Source: Nocardia macrotermitis (GTDB taxonomy: Bacteria > Actinomycetota > Actinomycetes > Mycobacteriales > Mycobacteriaceae). Taken from it: a stretch of DNA of 64,000 nt. The stretch is from the NCBI RefSeq assembly GCF_009604405.1, contig NZ_WEGK01000001.1:62001-126000 (forward strand), read 5' to 3'. A program made the position numbers and the translations under genes. The notes under the pieces were generated by a model. That model saw only the letters and a list, made by a program, of their open reading frames with translations. It had not been told where the DNA came from and ran no database searches. Positions 9,357 through 17,425 of this stretch are shown piece after piece (the stretch's first letter is position 1; each line of letters opens with the position of its first letter).

Positions 9357-9446
9357 GCTCACGACGGACTCCCGGTGATCAGGCAGCATCGGCACGGCCG
9401 CCGGACGTCGCGGTCCGCGCCGTCTCGGACGTTGTCCGCACCCGAA

Positions 9447-9487
9447 TGCTAATCAAGTGCTCAGCAATGCTGAGCATATGCTTAGCA
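9447..9487. promoter_or_regulatory. Phased TGCTnAGCA operator array before the P450-mce operon
   Basis: Four 9-bp elements lie in a row: TGCTAATCA (9447), TGCTCAGCA (9458), TGCTGAGCA (9468) and TGCTTAGCA (9479). Their starts are 11, 10 and 11 bp apart, about one DNA turn. The last three fit the palindromic consensus TGCTnAGCA, and the middle two form a perfect inverted repeat. The array lies 91 bp before the P450 ATG and 64 bp beyond the stop of the TetR gene. It is a likely binding site for that TetR protein, by position only. Confidence 0.65.
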
Positions 9488-9550
9488 CACCTCGGCGAGA
9501 GCGGTCAAGGTTCACGGACCTGACCAGGGCCGACGTGAGAGCGGTGAAAG

Positions 9551-10162
9551 TTACTCGTCCACAACCGTTTCCGCGGGCGGGTCACCCAGACGCGCCAGAT
9601 GCTCGCGGACGAAGGACAGCGTCTCGTCGTGCGCGGTGGTCATCCCGAGCGCGCCTTCCAGCGCCATGGTGCGGGACACTCCGGCCATCACGAAGGCGAC
9701 CACCTCGGGCGGCCACACCTCCGGATCGATGCGATAGCGCCGCAGCACGGTCCGCACGATCTCGATCTCCGTCTCGCGGAAACGGCGTGAGTACTCCACC
9801 AGCGCCTCGCGAATCACCTTGCGGTGGTTGGACAGCGCGACGAACTCCATCGTCAGGGCCCCGCTCGAGGCCGCGTCCAGGTCGAACTGCCACAGCGCGC
9901 GCAACGGATTCTCCGCCTCGAGCAGGGTCTGCTGACGTTTGAGCCCCTCCTCGGCCCGCCGCTGGAAGACCGCGAGGAACAACTCGTCCATGGTCCGGAA
10001 GTAGTAGTAGACCAGCTGATACTTCAAGCCGGCCTTGCGCGCGACATTGCGCGAGCTGACCGCGGCATAGCCTTCCTCGAGCATGAGCTGCTCCGCCGCG
10101 TCCAGCAGTACCGTCCGGTTCTTCGCGTCCGGCGAACCGATCCGCCGTGTCGATGCCATCAT
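9551..10162 (-). CDS. TetR/AcrR family transcriptional regulator
   Basis: 203 aa from ATG 10162; ATG 10159 directly follows, and both are served by GGAGG just upstream. The N-terminal helix-turn-helix includes LDAAEQLMLEEGYAAVSSR and then YQLVYYYFRTMDELF, the standard TetR recognition region. The remaining all-helical part would bind an effector and dimerise. The gene lies directly upstream of the P450-SDR-ferredoxin-mce operon in the same direction. The TGCTnAGCA array in the gap suggests that it represses that operon, perhaps in response to the imported lipid or its acyl-CoA. Confidence 0.9.
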   Translation of the reverse strand: MMASTRRIGSPDAKNRTVLLDAAEQLMLEEGYAAVSSRNVARKAGLKYQLVYYYFRTMDELFLAVFQRRAEEGLKRQQTLLEAENPLRALWQFDLDAASSGALTMEFVALSNHRKVIREALVEYSRRFRETEIEIVRTVLRRYRIDPEVWPPEVVAFVMAGVSRTMALEGALGMTTAHDETLSFVREHLARLGDPPAETVVDE

Positions 10163-10481
10163 CCGACCTCCGAATTCCACGTCACCGAATCCCATGATCG
10201 CGGCGCACCTCCGCCGAGGTTCGACCGGGCACCGGTATCCCCGGCGTTCCGACGAGCCCGGCGACACACGGTATCAGCCGGGAAACGTTCCGCCGCGACA
10301 CCGCGCCCGACTGTTGCGCGACGAGTTACCTCATGAATTCGACTGCGTAACACACCAATTCAGAGGTTCGCCCGCTGCCGCGCCGCATCCGGCCGAAACT
10401 CGTTCGGGCATCGGCCCGCGCGAGATCGTCCGCGCAGGTATCGTCGCGATGTCGGCACAGGCGAGGGGCAGGGTGCGAACC
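10163..10481. other. Intergenic region between divergent TetR and methyltransferase genes
   Basis: About 320 bp with no convincing gene. It must hold the promoters of both divergent genes. No clear inverted repeat, RNA structure or mobile-element trace was seen. Confidence 0.5.
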
Positions 10482-11153
10482 ATGGGACAGCCGGATTCAC
10501 CACAGCGCGCGGACCGGACGCGACGCCGCACCGAACAGGCCGCGGCTTTCGATCAGCTTGTGCGGCAATACGACTCGGCGTTCGCGCACCGGCCCGAGCA
10601 GGATCGCGCGGTCGCCGGGTTGATCGAGCGGCTGCGCCCCGGGGCGCGGGTGCTGGACGTCGGTTGCGGTACCGGGGTGCCGACCGCGCGGCAGCTCGCC
10701 GACGGCGGGCTCGAGGTGGTCGGCATCGATATCTCGCCCGCCACGGTCGCGGCGGCCGCGGCGGCGGTTCCCGAGGCGAGCATCCGCTGCTGCGATATCG
10801 TCGATTTCACCGAGACCGGCTTCGACGCCGCCGTCGCGTTCTTCTCGCTGCTGATGCTGCCCCGCGCGGAAATCCCACTGGCGCTGTCGATTCTGCGCGA
10901 TGCCGTGGAGCCGGGTGGGTACGTTCTGGTCAGTATGGTGGAGGCCGATCTGGACGACACGCCGATCCGATTCCTCACCGCCGATGTGCGGGTCAGCGGC
11001 TATCCGCGCGCGGAGCTGCGTTCCGTCGTGGAGCGGGCGGGGTTCGTGATCGAGGAGTTCGAGGCCGTCTCCTATACCCCCGAGGGGCCGGACGCGGTTC
11101 CCGAAGTCGAACTGTATGTCCGGGCCAGGCGTCCGTCGAGCGCTGCCAGGTAG
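10482..11153 (+). CDS. Class I SAM-dependent methyltransferase
   Basis: 223 aa from ATG 10482 (MGQPDSPQRAD); an in-frame ATG at 10449 is possible. SAM-binding motif I is VLDVGCGTG, followed by the acidic VVGIDIS strand and a post-I CDIVDF segment. This is the usual seven-strand Rossmann methyltransferase layout. No domain fixes the substrate, and the neighbours give no pathway. Small molecule or quinone-like substrates are usual for this size class. Confidence 0.85.
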   Translation: MGQPDSPQRADRTRRRTEQAAAFDQLVRQYDSAFAHRPEQDRAVAGLIERLRPGARVLDVGCGTGVPTARQLADGGLEVVGIDISPATVAAAAAAVPEASIRCCDIVDFTETGFDAAVAFFSLLMLPRAEIPLALSILRDAVEPGGYVLVSMVEADLDDTPIRFLTADVRVSGYPRAELRSVVERAGFVIEEFEAVSYTPEGPDAVPEVELYVRARRPSSAAR

Positions 11154-11201
11154 CCCGAAACGAGCTGCGCATCAACGAAATCAGCGCGCGTGAGTCGATG
11201 C

Positions 11202-11744
11202 TCAGCCGAAGTCCACGGCCGCGGCCGGGAGGTCGGACCGCGTCTGGTCCATGTCGACTCCTGTTCCCGGCCACAGCCCCGCGCACGGCAGCGGTGGCAG
11301 ATCGGGATGCAGGTCGTGATCGATGGTGACCGAGGCGTCGGGGTGGGTGCGCATACGTTCGGCGAATTCCTCCGCGACCGCGTGCGGGCACTGGTAGTCC
11401 AGCCCGATCCCCACCGAACCGAATTCGATGTGCACATGCCGCCGCGAGGTGCTCAACACGTAGCGGCCCGAATCGACCAGCACCTCTAATGCCGCGGCCC
11501 GCGCCGCACACTCGGTGCCCGCGCACGCCCGATGCCGCTGCATGATGCGATGCGCCTCGATGACGCTCAGATCATCCCGCCGAATCGAGCAGGCGATATC
11601 CGGACCCGGTAACGAATCGAACGGGCCGCCGTCGGCGCCGTCCTGCGCACCGGCCGATACCGGTGTGGTGGCGACGTCTGCGTGATCGATCGTCGCGGTG
11701 GTCGCCCGCGATACGGCCGGGCTCCCGGAACTTTGATAACACAT
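11202..11744 (-). CDS. Conserved hypothetical protein
   Basis: 180 aa from ATG 11744 (MCYQSSGS). No family was recognised. The first 60 residues are low-complexity, rich in Ala, Thr and Asp. The middle reads IEAHRIMQRHRACAGTECAARAA broken by a Cys pair (CAGTEC), followed by short strands containing RRHVHIEFG. The Cys and His content could bind metal, but no named motif is complete. It is convergent with the methyltransferase and divergent from the SalK-like gene. Confidence 0.6.
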   Translation of the reverse strand: MCYQSSGSPAVSRATTATIDHADVATTPVSAGAQDGADGGPFDSLPGPDIACSIRRDDLSVIEAHRIMQRHRACAGTECAARAAALEVLVDSGRYVLSTSRRHVHIEFGSVGIGLDYQCPHAVAEEFAERMRTHPDASVTIDHDLHPDLPPLPCAGLWPGTGVDMDQTRSDLPAAAVDFG

Positions 11745-12118
11745 ATCGTTCTCTGGCAGGGTGACCGGCTCCGTGCACTCCGTGGACCACACTTCCGGCA
11801 GGTATAGCGAAGGAGGCTACACCGGCCTTCGTAGCCCTGTCCAGACAGGAGTCCATTGCTATGACGCCTCATCAGCGGACCGTTTGGTTTCGGACTCGAA
11901 CCACAATACCGACCCCTTCCCGCCTCCTGACCGGGCGATCCCACATCATGGAACGCTCACGCGCTCACGGCCCGGTGGGCAATCGGCAAAAGACCACGTC
12001 ACCCCCGGTCCCTGCCCGGGAGAACCGTGTCGGCAATCACATCCGAACGGCCCGTGTGCGGTGCGCCTACCGCCCGAGGAGATGGCGAGCCCGAGGCGGC
12101 GGTCGTTATCGTGGAGTG
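11745..12118. other. Intergenic region with crossed inverted repeats
   Basis: 374 bp between divergent genes. At 11808-11836 two inverted repeats cross each other: CGAAGG (11808) with CCTTCG (11826), and GGCTAC (11815) with GTAGCC (11831). They cannot both form simple hairpins; they would make either alternative stems or a pseudoknot. The rest shows no gene. A frame open from 11861 into the next gene has no good start. Confidence 0.45.
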
Positions 12119-12976
12119 ATGAACGAAACCGCGCGGCGCATGTGGGAGCTGCTGGAGCCGTATCACGCGGTCACCTACTTCGCGCACGAATCCCAGCAGG
12201 CATGTGAGGCGTTGGGGGCCAAGGGTTTCTGGATGAGCTACTTCGCGCTCCGGGCCGCGCCACTGGGCGCGGTCCCCGCCGAGGTGGTCGTCGCGACGTT
12301 CTACAACTTCCACCCGCGCAAGGTCGCCCACGCCATCCCTGCCGCCTGGGAGGCGGCCTCCCCCGCCGACTATCTGCGGGCCCGTCCGGAAAGCGTCTCG
12401 CGCATCCTGCACCGCGTCCTCGGCGACGAGATCCATTCACTCCGTATCACCGAAGCCGCCGAGTTGGCTCGCACGGCCGCACTGGCCGCCCCCATCGCCG
12501 GACGCCCGCTCGGCGCGGCCAACGCCGCCCTGGACTGGCCGACCGAACCTCACCTGGTTCTCTGGCACGCCCAGACGATCCTGCGCGAGTCACGCGGCGA
12601 CGCCCACATCGCCGCACTCCTGGCCGGCGGCCTGGACCCCTGCGAGGCCCTGGTCATCTTCGCCGCCGACGGCAAGGTCACCGCCGACCGCGTCCGCACC
12701 TCCCGCAGTTGGACCGAACCGGAATGGACCGCGGCAACCACCCGCCTCCGCGACCGCAACCTCCTGAACGACTCCGGCACCCTCACCCCCGAAGGCCACG
12801 CCCTGCGCGCCTGGGTCGAATCCCGAACCGACCAAGCCTCCCAGCACCCTTGGAACACCCTGGGCCCCACCGCAACCGCCCACCTGGCCACCCTCGTCCA
12901 CCCCCTCACCCGAACCATAACCACCAGCGACGCCTTCGCCGAGAACAACCCCATGGGCCTGCCGAAACAGACCTGA
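12119..12976 (+). CDS. SCO6745/SalK family protein
   Basis: 285 aa from ATG 12119 (MNETARRMWELLEPYHAV). The N-terminus, with the ALGAKGFWMSYFALRAAPLG segment and VATFYNFHP, is characteristic of the SCO6745/SalK-like family of actinobacteria, which carries a C-terminal winged-helix-like part. The biochemical role of the family is not established. No operon partner is visible, and the gene is followed by about 270 bp without a gene. Confidence 0.75.
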   Translation: MNETARRMWELLEPYHAVTYFAHESQQACEALGAKGFWMSYFALRAAPLGAVPAEVVVATFYNFHPRKVAHAIPAAWEAASPADYLRARPESVSRILHRVLGDEIHSLRITEAAELARTAALAAPIAGRPLGAANAALDWPTEPHLVLWHAQTILRESRGDAHIAALLAGGLDPCEALVIFAADGKVTADRVRTSRSWTEPEWTAATTRLRDRNLLNDSGTLTPEGHALRAWVESRTDQASQHPWNTLGPTATAHLATLVHPLTRTITTSDAFAENNPMGLPKQT

Positions 12977-13245
12977 ACCACTGCGCGCCAACGCATTCAC
13001 CGGTGTCGGACAGCCAACCGCGCACCGGGACGAGCTTCCGCCGGATTCACACGGTTCGTACATGTCACCAACCGAGCTAACCAGCAGCATCGCCTCGACG
13101 CGGGTGTAATCGACTGTCCGGCAGGAGATCCCAGGGCGTGCTGGCGCTGCCCTGATGTCGCCTCTGTGCTGCCACTCGGTTATTGTGCTGTGGCGCAATG
13201 GAAGACGGGCTTCCTAGGCTGGGGGAAGGTTCGAGGGAGTCGGCT

Positions 13246-13395
13246 ATGCGGCAGCGGGTTCTGTTTCTTGTGATGGCGGTGCTCGTCGGGGCCTCGGTTT
13301 ATGACTACAGTCGGAGTTCGGGGCATTACGGGCTGGTGGTTGTGGGTGGGGTGTTCGTCTTGTTCTTGTTGGTGGACAAGGTTATGGGGTGGTGA
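13246..13395 (+). CDS. Small two-helix membrane protein
   Basis: 49 aa. GGGAG six bases before ATG 13246 gives a good start. The protein has two hydrophobic segments (about residues 4-16 and 28-45) separated by a short polar loop (YDYSRSSGHYG). No family was recognised. It is followed closely by the thioesterase gene on the same strand. Confidence 0.6.
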   Translation: MRQRVLFLVMAVLVGASVYDYSRSSGHYGLVVVGGVFVLFLLVDKVMGW

Positions 13396-13454
13396 TCGGG
13401 CGGAAAGATCACCCGGTGTCGGATCGGTCGAGGTCAGTGGGCAACCATGGAGTC

Positions 13455-13958
13455 ATGGCAACTGCGCTACCCAGCTACGACCAGGTTCTCGCGATACCGG
13501 ATCCGACCGAGGCGACCGTCACCGCTGACCTCATCGATATGAACGGTCACATGAACGTCGTGCACTACCTGTACCAGGGGTCGGTGGGTGCGGATTCGGT
13601 GCTGAAGCGGATCGGGGTCGATCAGACCTACCGGTCGCAGCGGCAGATGACGCTGTTCACCGCCGAACATCATCTGGTGTATCTCAGCGAACTGCGCGAG
13701 GGCGACAAGTTCTCGGTGCACACGCGCATCCTCGGCCGCACCGACAAGGCCGTGCACCTGATGACGTTCCTGCTCGACCGCACCCGCGAACAGTTGTCGA
13801 ACACGCTCGAGATCATGCTCGTCCACGTCGACTTCACCGTCCGCCGCTCCGTCGCGATTCCCGAGGACATCGCCACCGGCCTGGACGATCACATCGCCCG
13901 CTCCGCCGCCCTGGACTGGCCCGCGCCCACCTGCGGAGCCATCGCGCTGCGTCGGTGA
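13455..13958 (+). CDS. Hotdog-fold acyl-CoA thioesterase family protein
   Basis: 167 aa from ATG 13455 (MATALPSYDQV). The segment DLIDMNGHMNVVHYL is the hotdog thioesterase signature, with the catalytic-type Asp/Asn and the substrate helix. It is followed by the strands FTAEHHLVYLSEL and VHTRILGRTDKAVHLM. This fits FadM/4-hydroxybenzoyl-CoA thioesterase-like enzymes that hydrolyse acyl-CoA, often next to carnitine or lipid genes. The ribosome site is weak (GGAG two bases before the ATG). Confidence 0.8.
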   Translation: MATALPSYDQVLAIPDPTEATVTADLIDMNGHMNVVHYLYQGSVGADSVLKRIGVDQTYRSQRQMTLFTAEHHLVYLSELREGDKFSVHTRILGRTDKAVHLMTFLLDRTREQLSNTLEIMLVHVDFTVRRSVAIPEDIATGLDDHIARSAALDWPAPTCGAIALRR

Positions 13959-14028
13959 ATTCCGCTGCCCTGCCGTCGCTTTCATCCCGCCGACCGCTGG
14001 CTCCGAGCAGTGCCGAAGCCAGCGACCC

Positions 14029-14364
14029 TCACCGGCTCAACCGTGGTGGCGAACTCTTCGGCAGTTCCGGGCCGATCGCGGTGGAGCTGCCGGGGCGACG
14101 TCCACGGCCCCAACCGATCTCACGGCGGTAGCGCCCGACATGTTCGGCGGGGACGGCGCGATCGGGCGGCAAAGGAGTCGATTCGGGATCCACGTAGAGC
14201 GCGTCCGCGGGACAGTACGCCTCACACATGAAACAGGTCTGGCAGTCGGATTGCCGTGCGATGAGCGGGATTCCGCCGGGACCGGCATCGAAGACATCGG
14301 TGGGGCAGACCTGGATGCAGACATCGCAGGAGACGCAGACCTCCGCCCGGACGAGTTCGATCAT
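14029..14364 (-). CDS. 2x[4Fe-4S] ferredoxin, AprB-like subunit
   Basis: 111 aa. The ATG at 14364 overlaps the stop of the flavoprotein gene (ATGA), which fixes the start. Two full cluster motifs are seen, CVSCDVCIQVCP and CQTCFMCEAYCP, each CxxCxxCxxxCP. The tail after about residue 65 is basic and probably disordered. It is very likely the electron-transfer partner of the adjacent FAD protein, as AprB is for AprA in adenylylsulfate reductase. Confidence 0.9.
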   Translation of the reverse strand: MIELVRAEVCVSCDVCIQVCPTDVFDAGPGGIPLIARQSDCQTCFMCEAYCPADALYVDPESTPLPPDRAVPAEHVGRYRREIGWGRGRRPGSSTAIGPELPKSSPPRLSR

Positions 14365-15956
14365 CACGCCACCGCCGCGACCGCGGGATGCGGCCGATCG
14401 GTACCGGTCCACACCGTGCCGAGTCCACCACTCACGATGTGATGATGCTGTCCCGGATCCTGATCCGGGAAGTCGGCACGTTTGCTCATGCCGCGAGATT
14501 CGGTGCGCGCCAAAACCGATCGATACATCAGACGCCCCACTGCGGTGATCGCGGCCGCGCGCCGGGCATGCACCCGTTCAGGACCACTCGTCCCCGCCAG
14601 CGCTTCGGCAGCGGTGTGCCACACCGCATCCAGCGCATCGGCCGCACGCTCGATCCTCACGCCGTCCCGCAGATAATTCTTCTCCAACGGCAGCAGCTCG
14701 TCCTGCGCTGCCGACAGGATGTCCGCGGCCTCGACAGATCCGGATCCGCTGGGCCGCAATCCCGTTCGTCCGGCACCACGCAGCTCACCGACCACGAGCG
14801 AACGATTCCGCAGCGCGTGTCCGGCCGCACCCCGGCCCGCCCAGGTGCCCGAGGACATCGCCCACGCCGCATTGTGACTACCACCACCGGTGAAACCACC
14901 GCAGATCCGCTCGCGGGTCGCCGCGTCACCGGCGGCATACAACCCGGGAACCGTTGTCGCGCAATCATCGCCGACGATATCGATACCGCCGGTCCCCCGC
15001 ACGGTGCCTTCCGCGAGCAGATCCACCTCGAACCGCTGGGTGAACGGATCGATACCGCGACGGTCGAACTGAAGGAAGAAATTGGGCTGCCCCAACCGCA
15101 TTCGAGCCCGCACCGCCTCGTCGGCACGATCGATCTGCGCGAAAACCCGTTCGTGCAACAGGGTTCGGGCGATCACCGACCGCCCGCGCGCCGAGCCCGC
15201 GCCCTCGAGCACCCGCCCGTCCTCGTGGAAGAACGTGGCATAGCCGTAGTACGCGGTCTTGGTGATCGTGGACCCCTTCACCGCGATCCCGTACGCGTTG
15301 GAGAACTCCATCCCCGAGAAACGCGCCCCGACCTCGGCCGCCATCAACGCCCCGTCACCGGTGTCCACATTGGTGCCCAACGCCCGGGACAGGAACGCGC
15401 AACCGCCGGTCGCCAGCACGACCGCACCGGCGGCGACCCGGTAGTCCCGATCGGCCCGCGACAGATATCCGGCCGCACCGCGCACCGTCCCGGCCGCATC
15501 CACCAGCAACTCCAGCGCCGGAGCGTGATCGAGGATACGAATTCCCCTCCGCCGCACCCAGATTCGCATCCGCCGCATATACTCCGGACCCTGTACGCCG
15601 GTGCGGATCTCGCGTCCGGTGGCCGGATCCACCGGGAACGGGTAGCGCCCCTCACGCGCCAGCCGCTCCATGTTCTCGTAGGTCTGGTCCAGCACCCGAT
15701 CCATCCAGTGGTGTTCGGCCAGATATCCGCCGAGTTCCTCCCGGCTCGCCTTCGCCGCCGCACGCGCCGCCGGATCCGGTGCGACATACCAGACTCCGGT
15801 TCCGGCCGGTGCGGTCGCGCCGCTGGTCCCGCAGTATCCCTTGTCCACCAGCACGACTTCCGCACCGGAGGCGCGCGCCGCCAGCGCCGCCCAACATGCC
15901 GCCGGTCCCCCACCGATCACCAGCACGTCGGTGTGGATCTGCTCCGGATCGCTCAT
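14364..15956 (-). CDS. FAD-dependent AprA/fumarate reductase-like flavoprotein
   Basis: 530 aa. The start ATG 15956 (MSDPEQIHTDVL) has AAGGAG eight bases before it. An FAD-binding Rossmann motif VLVIGGGPAACWAALAA opens the protein. A second FAD segment, GLYAAGDAATRERICGGFTGGG, lies in the last third, the pattern of the FrdA/SdhA/AprA/NadB family. With the coupled 2x[4Fe-4S] ferredoxin it resembles an AprAB-type pair. The divergent SsuD-like monooxygenase suggests a role in organosulfur metabolism. This is inference; true dissimilatory APS reductase is not expected in this organism. Confidence 0.85.
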   Translation of the reverse strand: MSDPEQIHTDVLVIGGGPAACWAALAARASGAEVVLVDKGYCGTSGATAPAGTGVWYVAPDPAARAAAKASREELGGYLAEHHWMDRVLDQTYENMERLAREGRYPFPVDPATGREIRTGVQGPEYMRRMRIWVRRRGIRILDHAPALELLVDAAGTVRGAAGYLSRADRDYRVAAGAVVLATGGCAFLSRALGTNVDTGDGALMAAEVGARFSGMEFSNAYGIAVKGSTITKTAYYGYATFFHEDGRVLEGAGSARGRSVIARTLLHERVFAQIDRADEAVRARMRLGQPNFFLQFDRRGIDPFTQRFEVDLLAEGTVRGTGGIDIVGDDCATTVPGLYAAGDAATRERICGGFTGGGSHNAAWAMSSGTWAGRGAAGHALRNRSLVVGELRGAGRTGLRPSGSGSVEAADILSAAQDELLPLEKNYLRDGVRIERAADALDAVWHTAAEALAGTSGPERVHARRAAAITAVGRLMYRSVLARTESRGMSKRADFPDQDPGQHHHIVSGGLGTVWTGTDRPHPAVAAVA

Positions 15957-16339
15957 CTGTCTCACTCCTTCGGTGCGCATCGGCTCGCCGCGATTCAGGA
16001 ATGCCCGGACGCGGGCAGGTCGCGCCACTGCCGGTCGAACCGATCCCCATCATCGATGTCGGCCGGTATCGAGGAAATCCTTACGATCACAGCGATTCTG
16101 TGCGCACCGGCGGCCACCGCACCGCGCCGATTTCTCGAATCGACCGGAATTTATCTCCGCCGGGGTCGAATCCGCACAGTTCACCGCATATTTCGGCGGT
16201 CCGGCGCGCGGAACACGTCCGGATCGACCGGCACGGGCGCGGGGCATACTTTCGATGTTCGCCACGCCGAACAGATCCGCACCGATCGTGGTCTGCGGCG
16301 CGATCCGCCGCAGGGCACGACCACCGACAGGACCGTCCG
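15957..16339. other. Divergent promoter region between flavoprotein and SsuD-like genes
   Basis: 383 bp without a supported gene. It should contain both divergent promoters. No obvious riboswitch or strong inverted repeat was seen. Confidence 0.5.
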
Positions 16340-17395
16340 ATGAGCGCCGAATTCCTTTGGTACGTACCGAATCAGTCGATTCCGGGGCACCGGGGCGAGC
16401 CGGTCAGCGCCGAGCACAACAGTCTCGATACACTCGCCACCCAAGCGCAGGCGTTGGAGCGGTACGGCTGGCGGGGAGCGTTGGTCGGCACCGGATGGGG
16501 CCGGCCGGATACGCTCACCGTCGCGACCGCCCTGGCCGCGCGCACCCGGACGTTCGAACCGCTCGTCGCGATCCGGCCCGGATATTGGCGACCCGCTCAT
16601 TTCGCCTCCGCCGCAGCGACTCTCGACCAGATCTCCGGCGGCCGGGTCCGCATCAATATCGTCTCGGGATCGGACGACGCGGCGGCCTACGGCGAAACCG
16701 AGCCGGAGCAGGCCGACCGTTACGCACGGACCGAGGAGTTCATCCGGCTGGTGCGGCGATTGTGGACCGAGCAGAACGTCACCCATCACGGAAAGCATTA
16801 CCGCGTCACCGATTCCACCGTGCTGCCCCGAGTCACCGCGCGCGCGGGCAGGCCGCATCCGACGCTCTACTTCGGCGGCGCGTCACCCGCCGCCGCACAG
16901 GTCGCCGCGAAAGTCGCTGACGTGCAACTGTTCTGGGGTGAACCGCTCGCCGACATCCGCGACCGCATCGAGCGGCTACAGCAGCTCAGCAAGCGGGACC
17001 GCGAACTCCCACCACTGCAATTCGGCCTGCGCGTGACCACCGTCGTGCGCGACACCACCGAACAGGCCTGGGCCGACGCCCGAGCCCGCGTGGCCGAGAT
17101 GGCGAAAAGCACCGGCGCGGAACTGGATACCCAACGCAGGACCGCCGTCGGCCAACAGCGCCTCTACGATCTCGCGGCCCGCGGCGAGATCCTCGACGAC
17201 AATCTCTACACCGCGCCCGGCCGCGTCGGCGGCGGTGGCGCGGGCACCACCTGGCTGGTCGGCTCCCCCGACGACGTCGCCAAATCCCTTCGCCGATACC
17301 AGGATCTGGGCATCACCCACTTCGTCCTGTCCGACACCCCGTACCTGCGCGAACTCCGACGTCAAGGCGAGCAGCTACTCCCCCTCCTGGCCTGA
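16340..17395 (+). CDS. LLM class flavin-dependent monooxygenase, SsuD-like
   Basis: 351 aa from ATG 16340, with AGGA seven bases upstream. The protein follows the alkanesulfonate monooxygenase pattern. It has an N-terminal FLWYVPNQS, the FVAIRPG-like strand (LVAIRPGYWRPAHFAS), TLDQISGGRVRINIVSG, HGKHYRV and PTLYFGGASPAA. The Arg-rich, Gly-rich loop near residue 290 also fits. These FMNH2-dependent enzymes cleave sulfite from alkanesulfonates to supply sulfur. Its divergent partner is the AprA/AprB-like pair. A sulfonate-type ABC transporter lies 30 kb away in the same window. Confidence 0.85.
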   Translation: MSAEFLWYVPNQSIPGHRGEPVSAEHNSLDTLATQAQALERYGWRGALVGTGWGRPDTLTVATALAARTRTFEPLVAIRPGYWRPAHFASAAATLDQISGGRVRINIVSGSDDAAAYGETEPEQADRYARTEEFIRLVRRLWTEQNVTHHGKHYRVTDSTVLPRVTARAGRPHPTLYFGGASPAAAQVAAKVADVQLFWGEPLADIRDRIERLQQLSKRDRELPPLQFGLRVTTVVRDTTEQAWADARARVAEMAKSTGAELDTQRRTAVGQQRLYDLAARGEILDDNLYTAPGRVGGGGAGTTWLVGSPDDVAKSLRRYQDLGITHFVLSDTPYLRELRRQGEQLLPLLA

Positions 17396-17425
17396 CCCGA
17401 GGCGAAAACTCCACCCGCGCAGGAT

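Noticed and set aside
14388..16343. 651-codon plus-strand open frame
   Set aside because: Antisense shadow of the AprA-like flavoprotein; composition is Arg/Pro/Thr-rich without domains.
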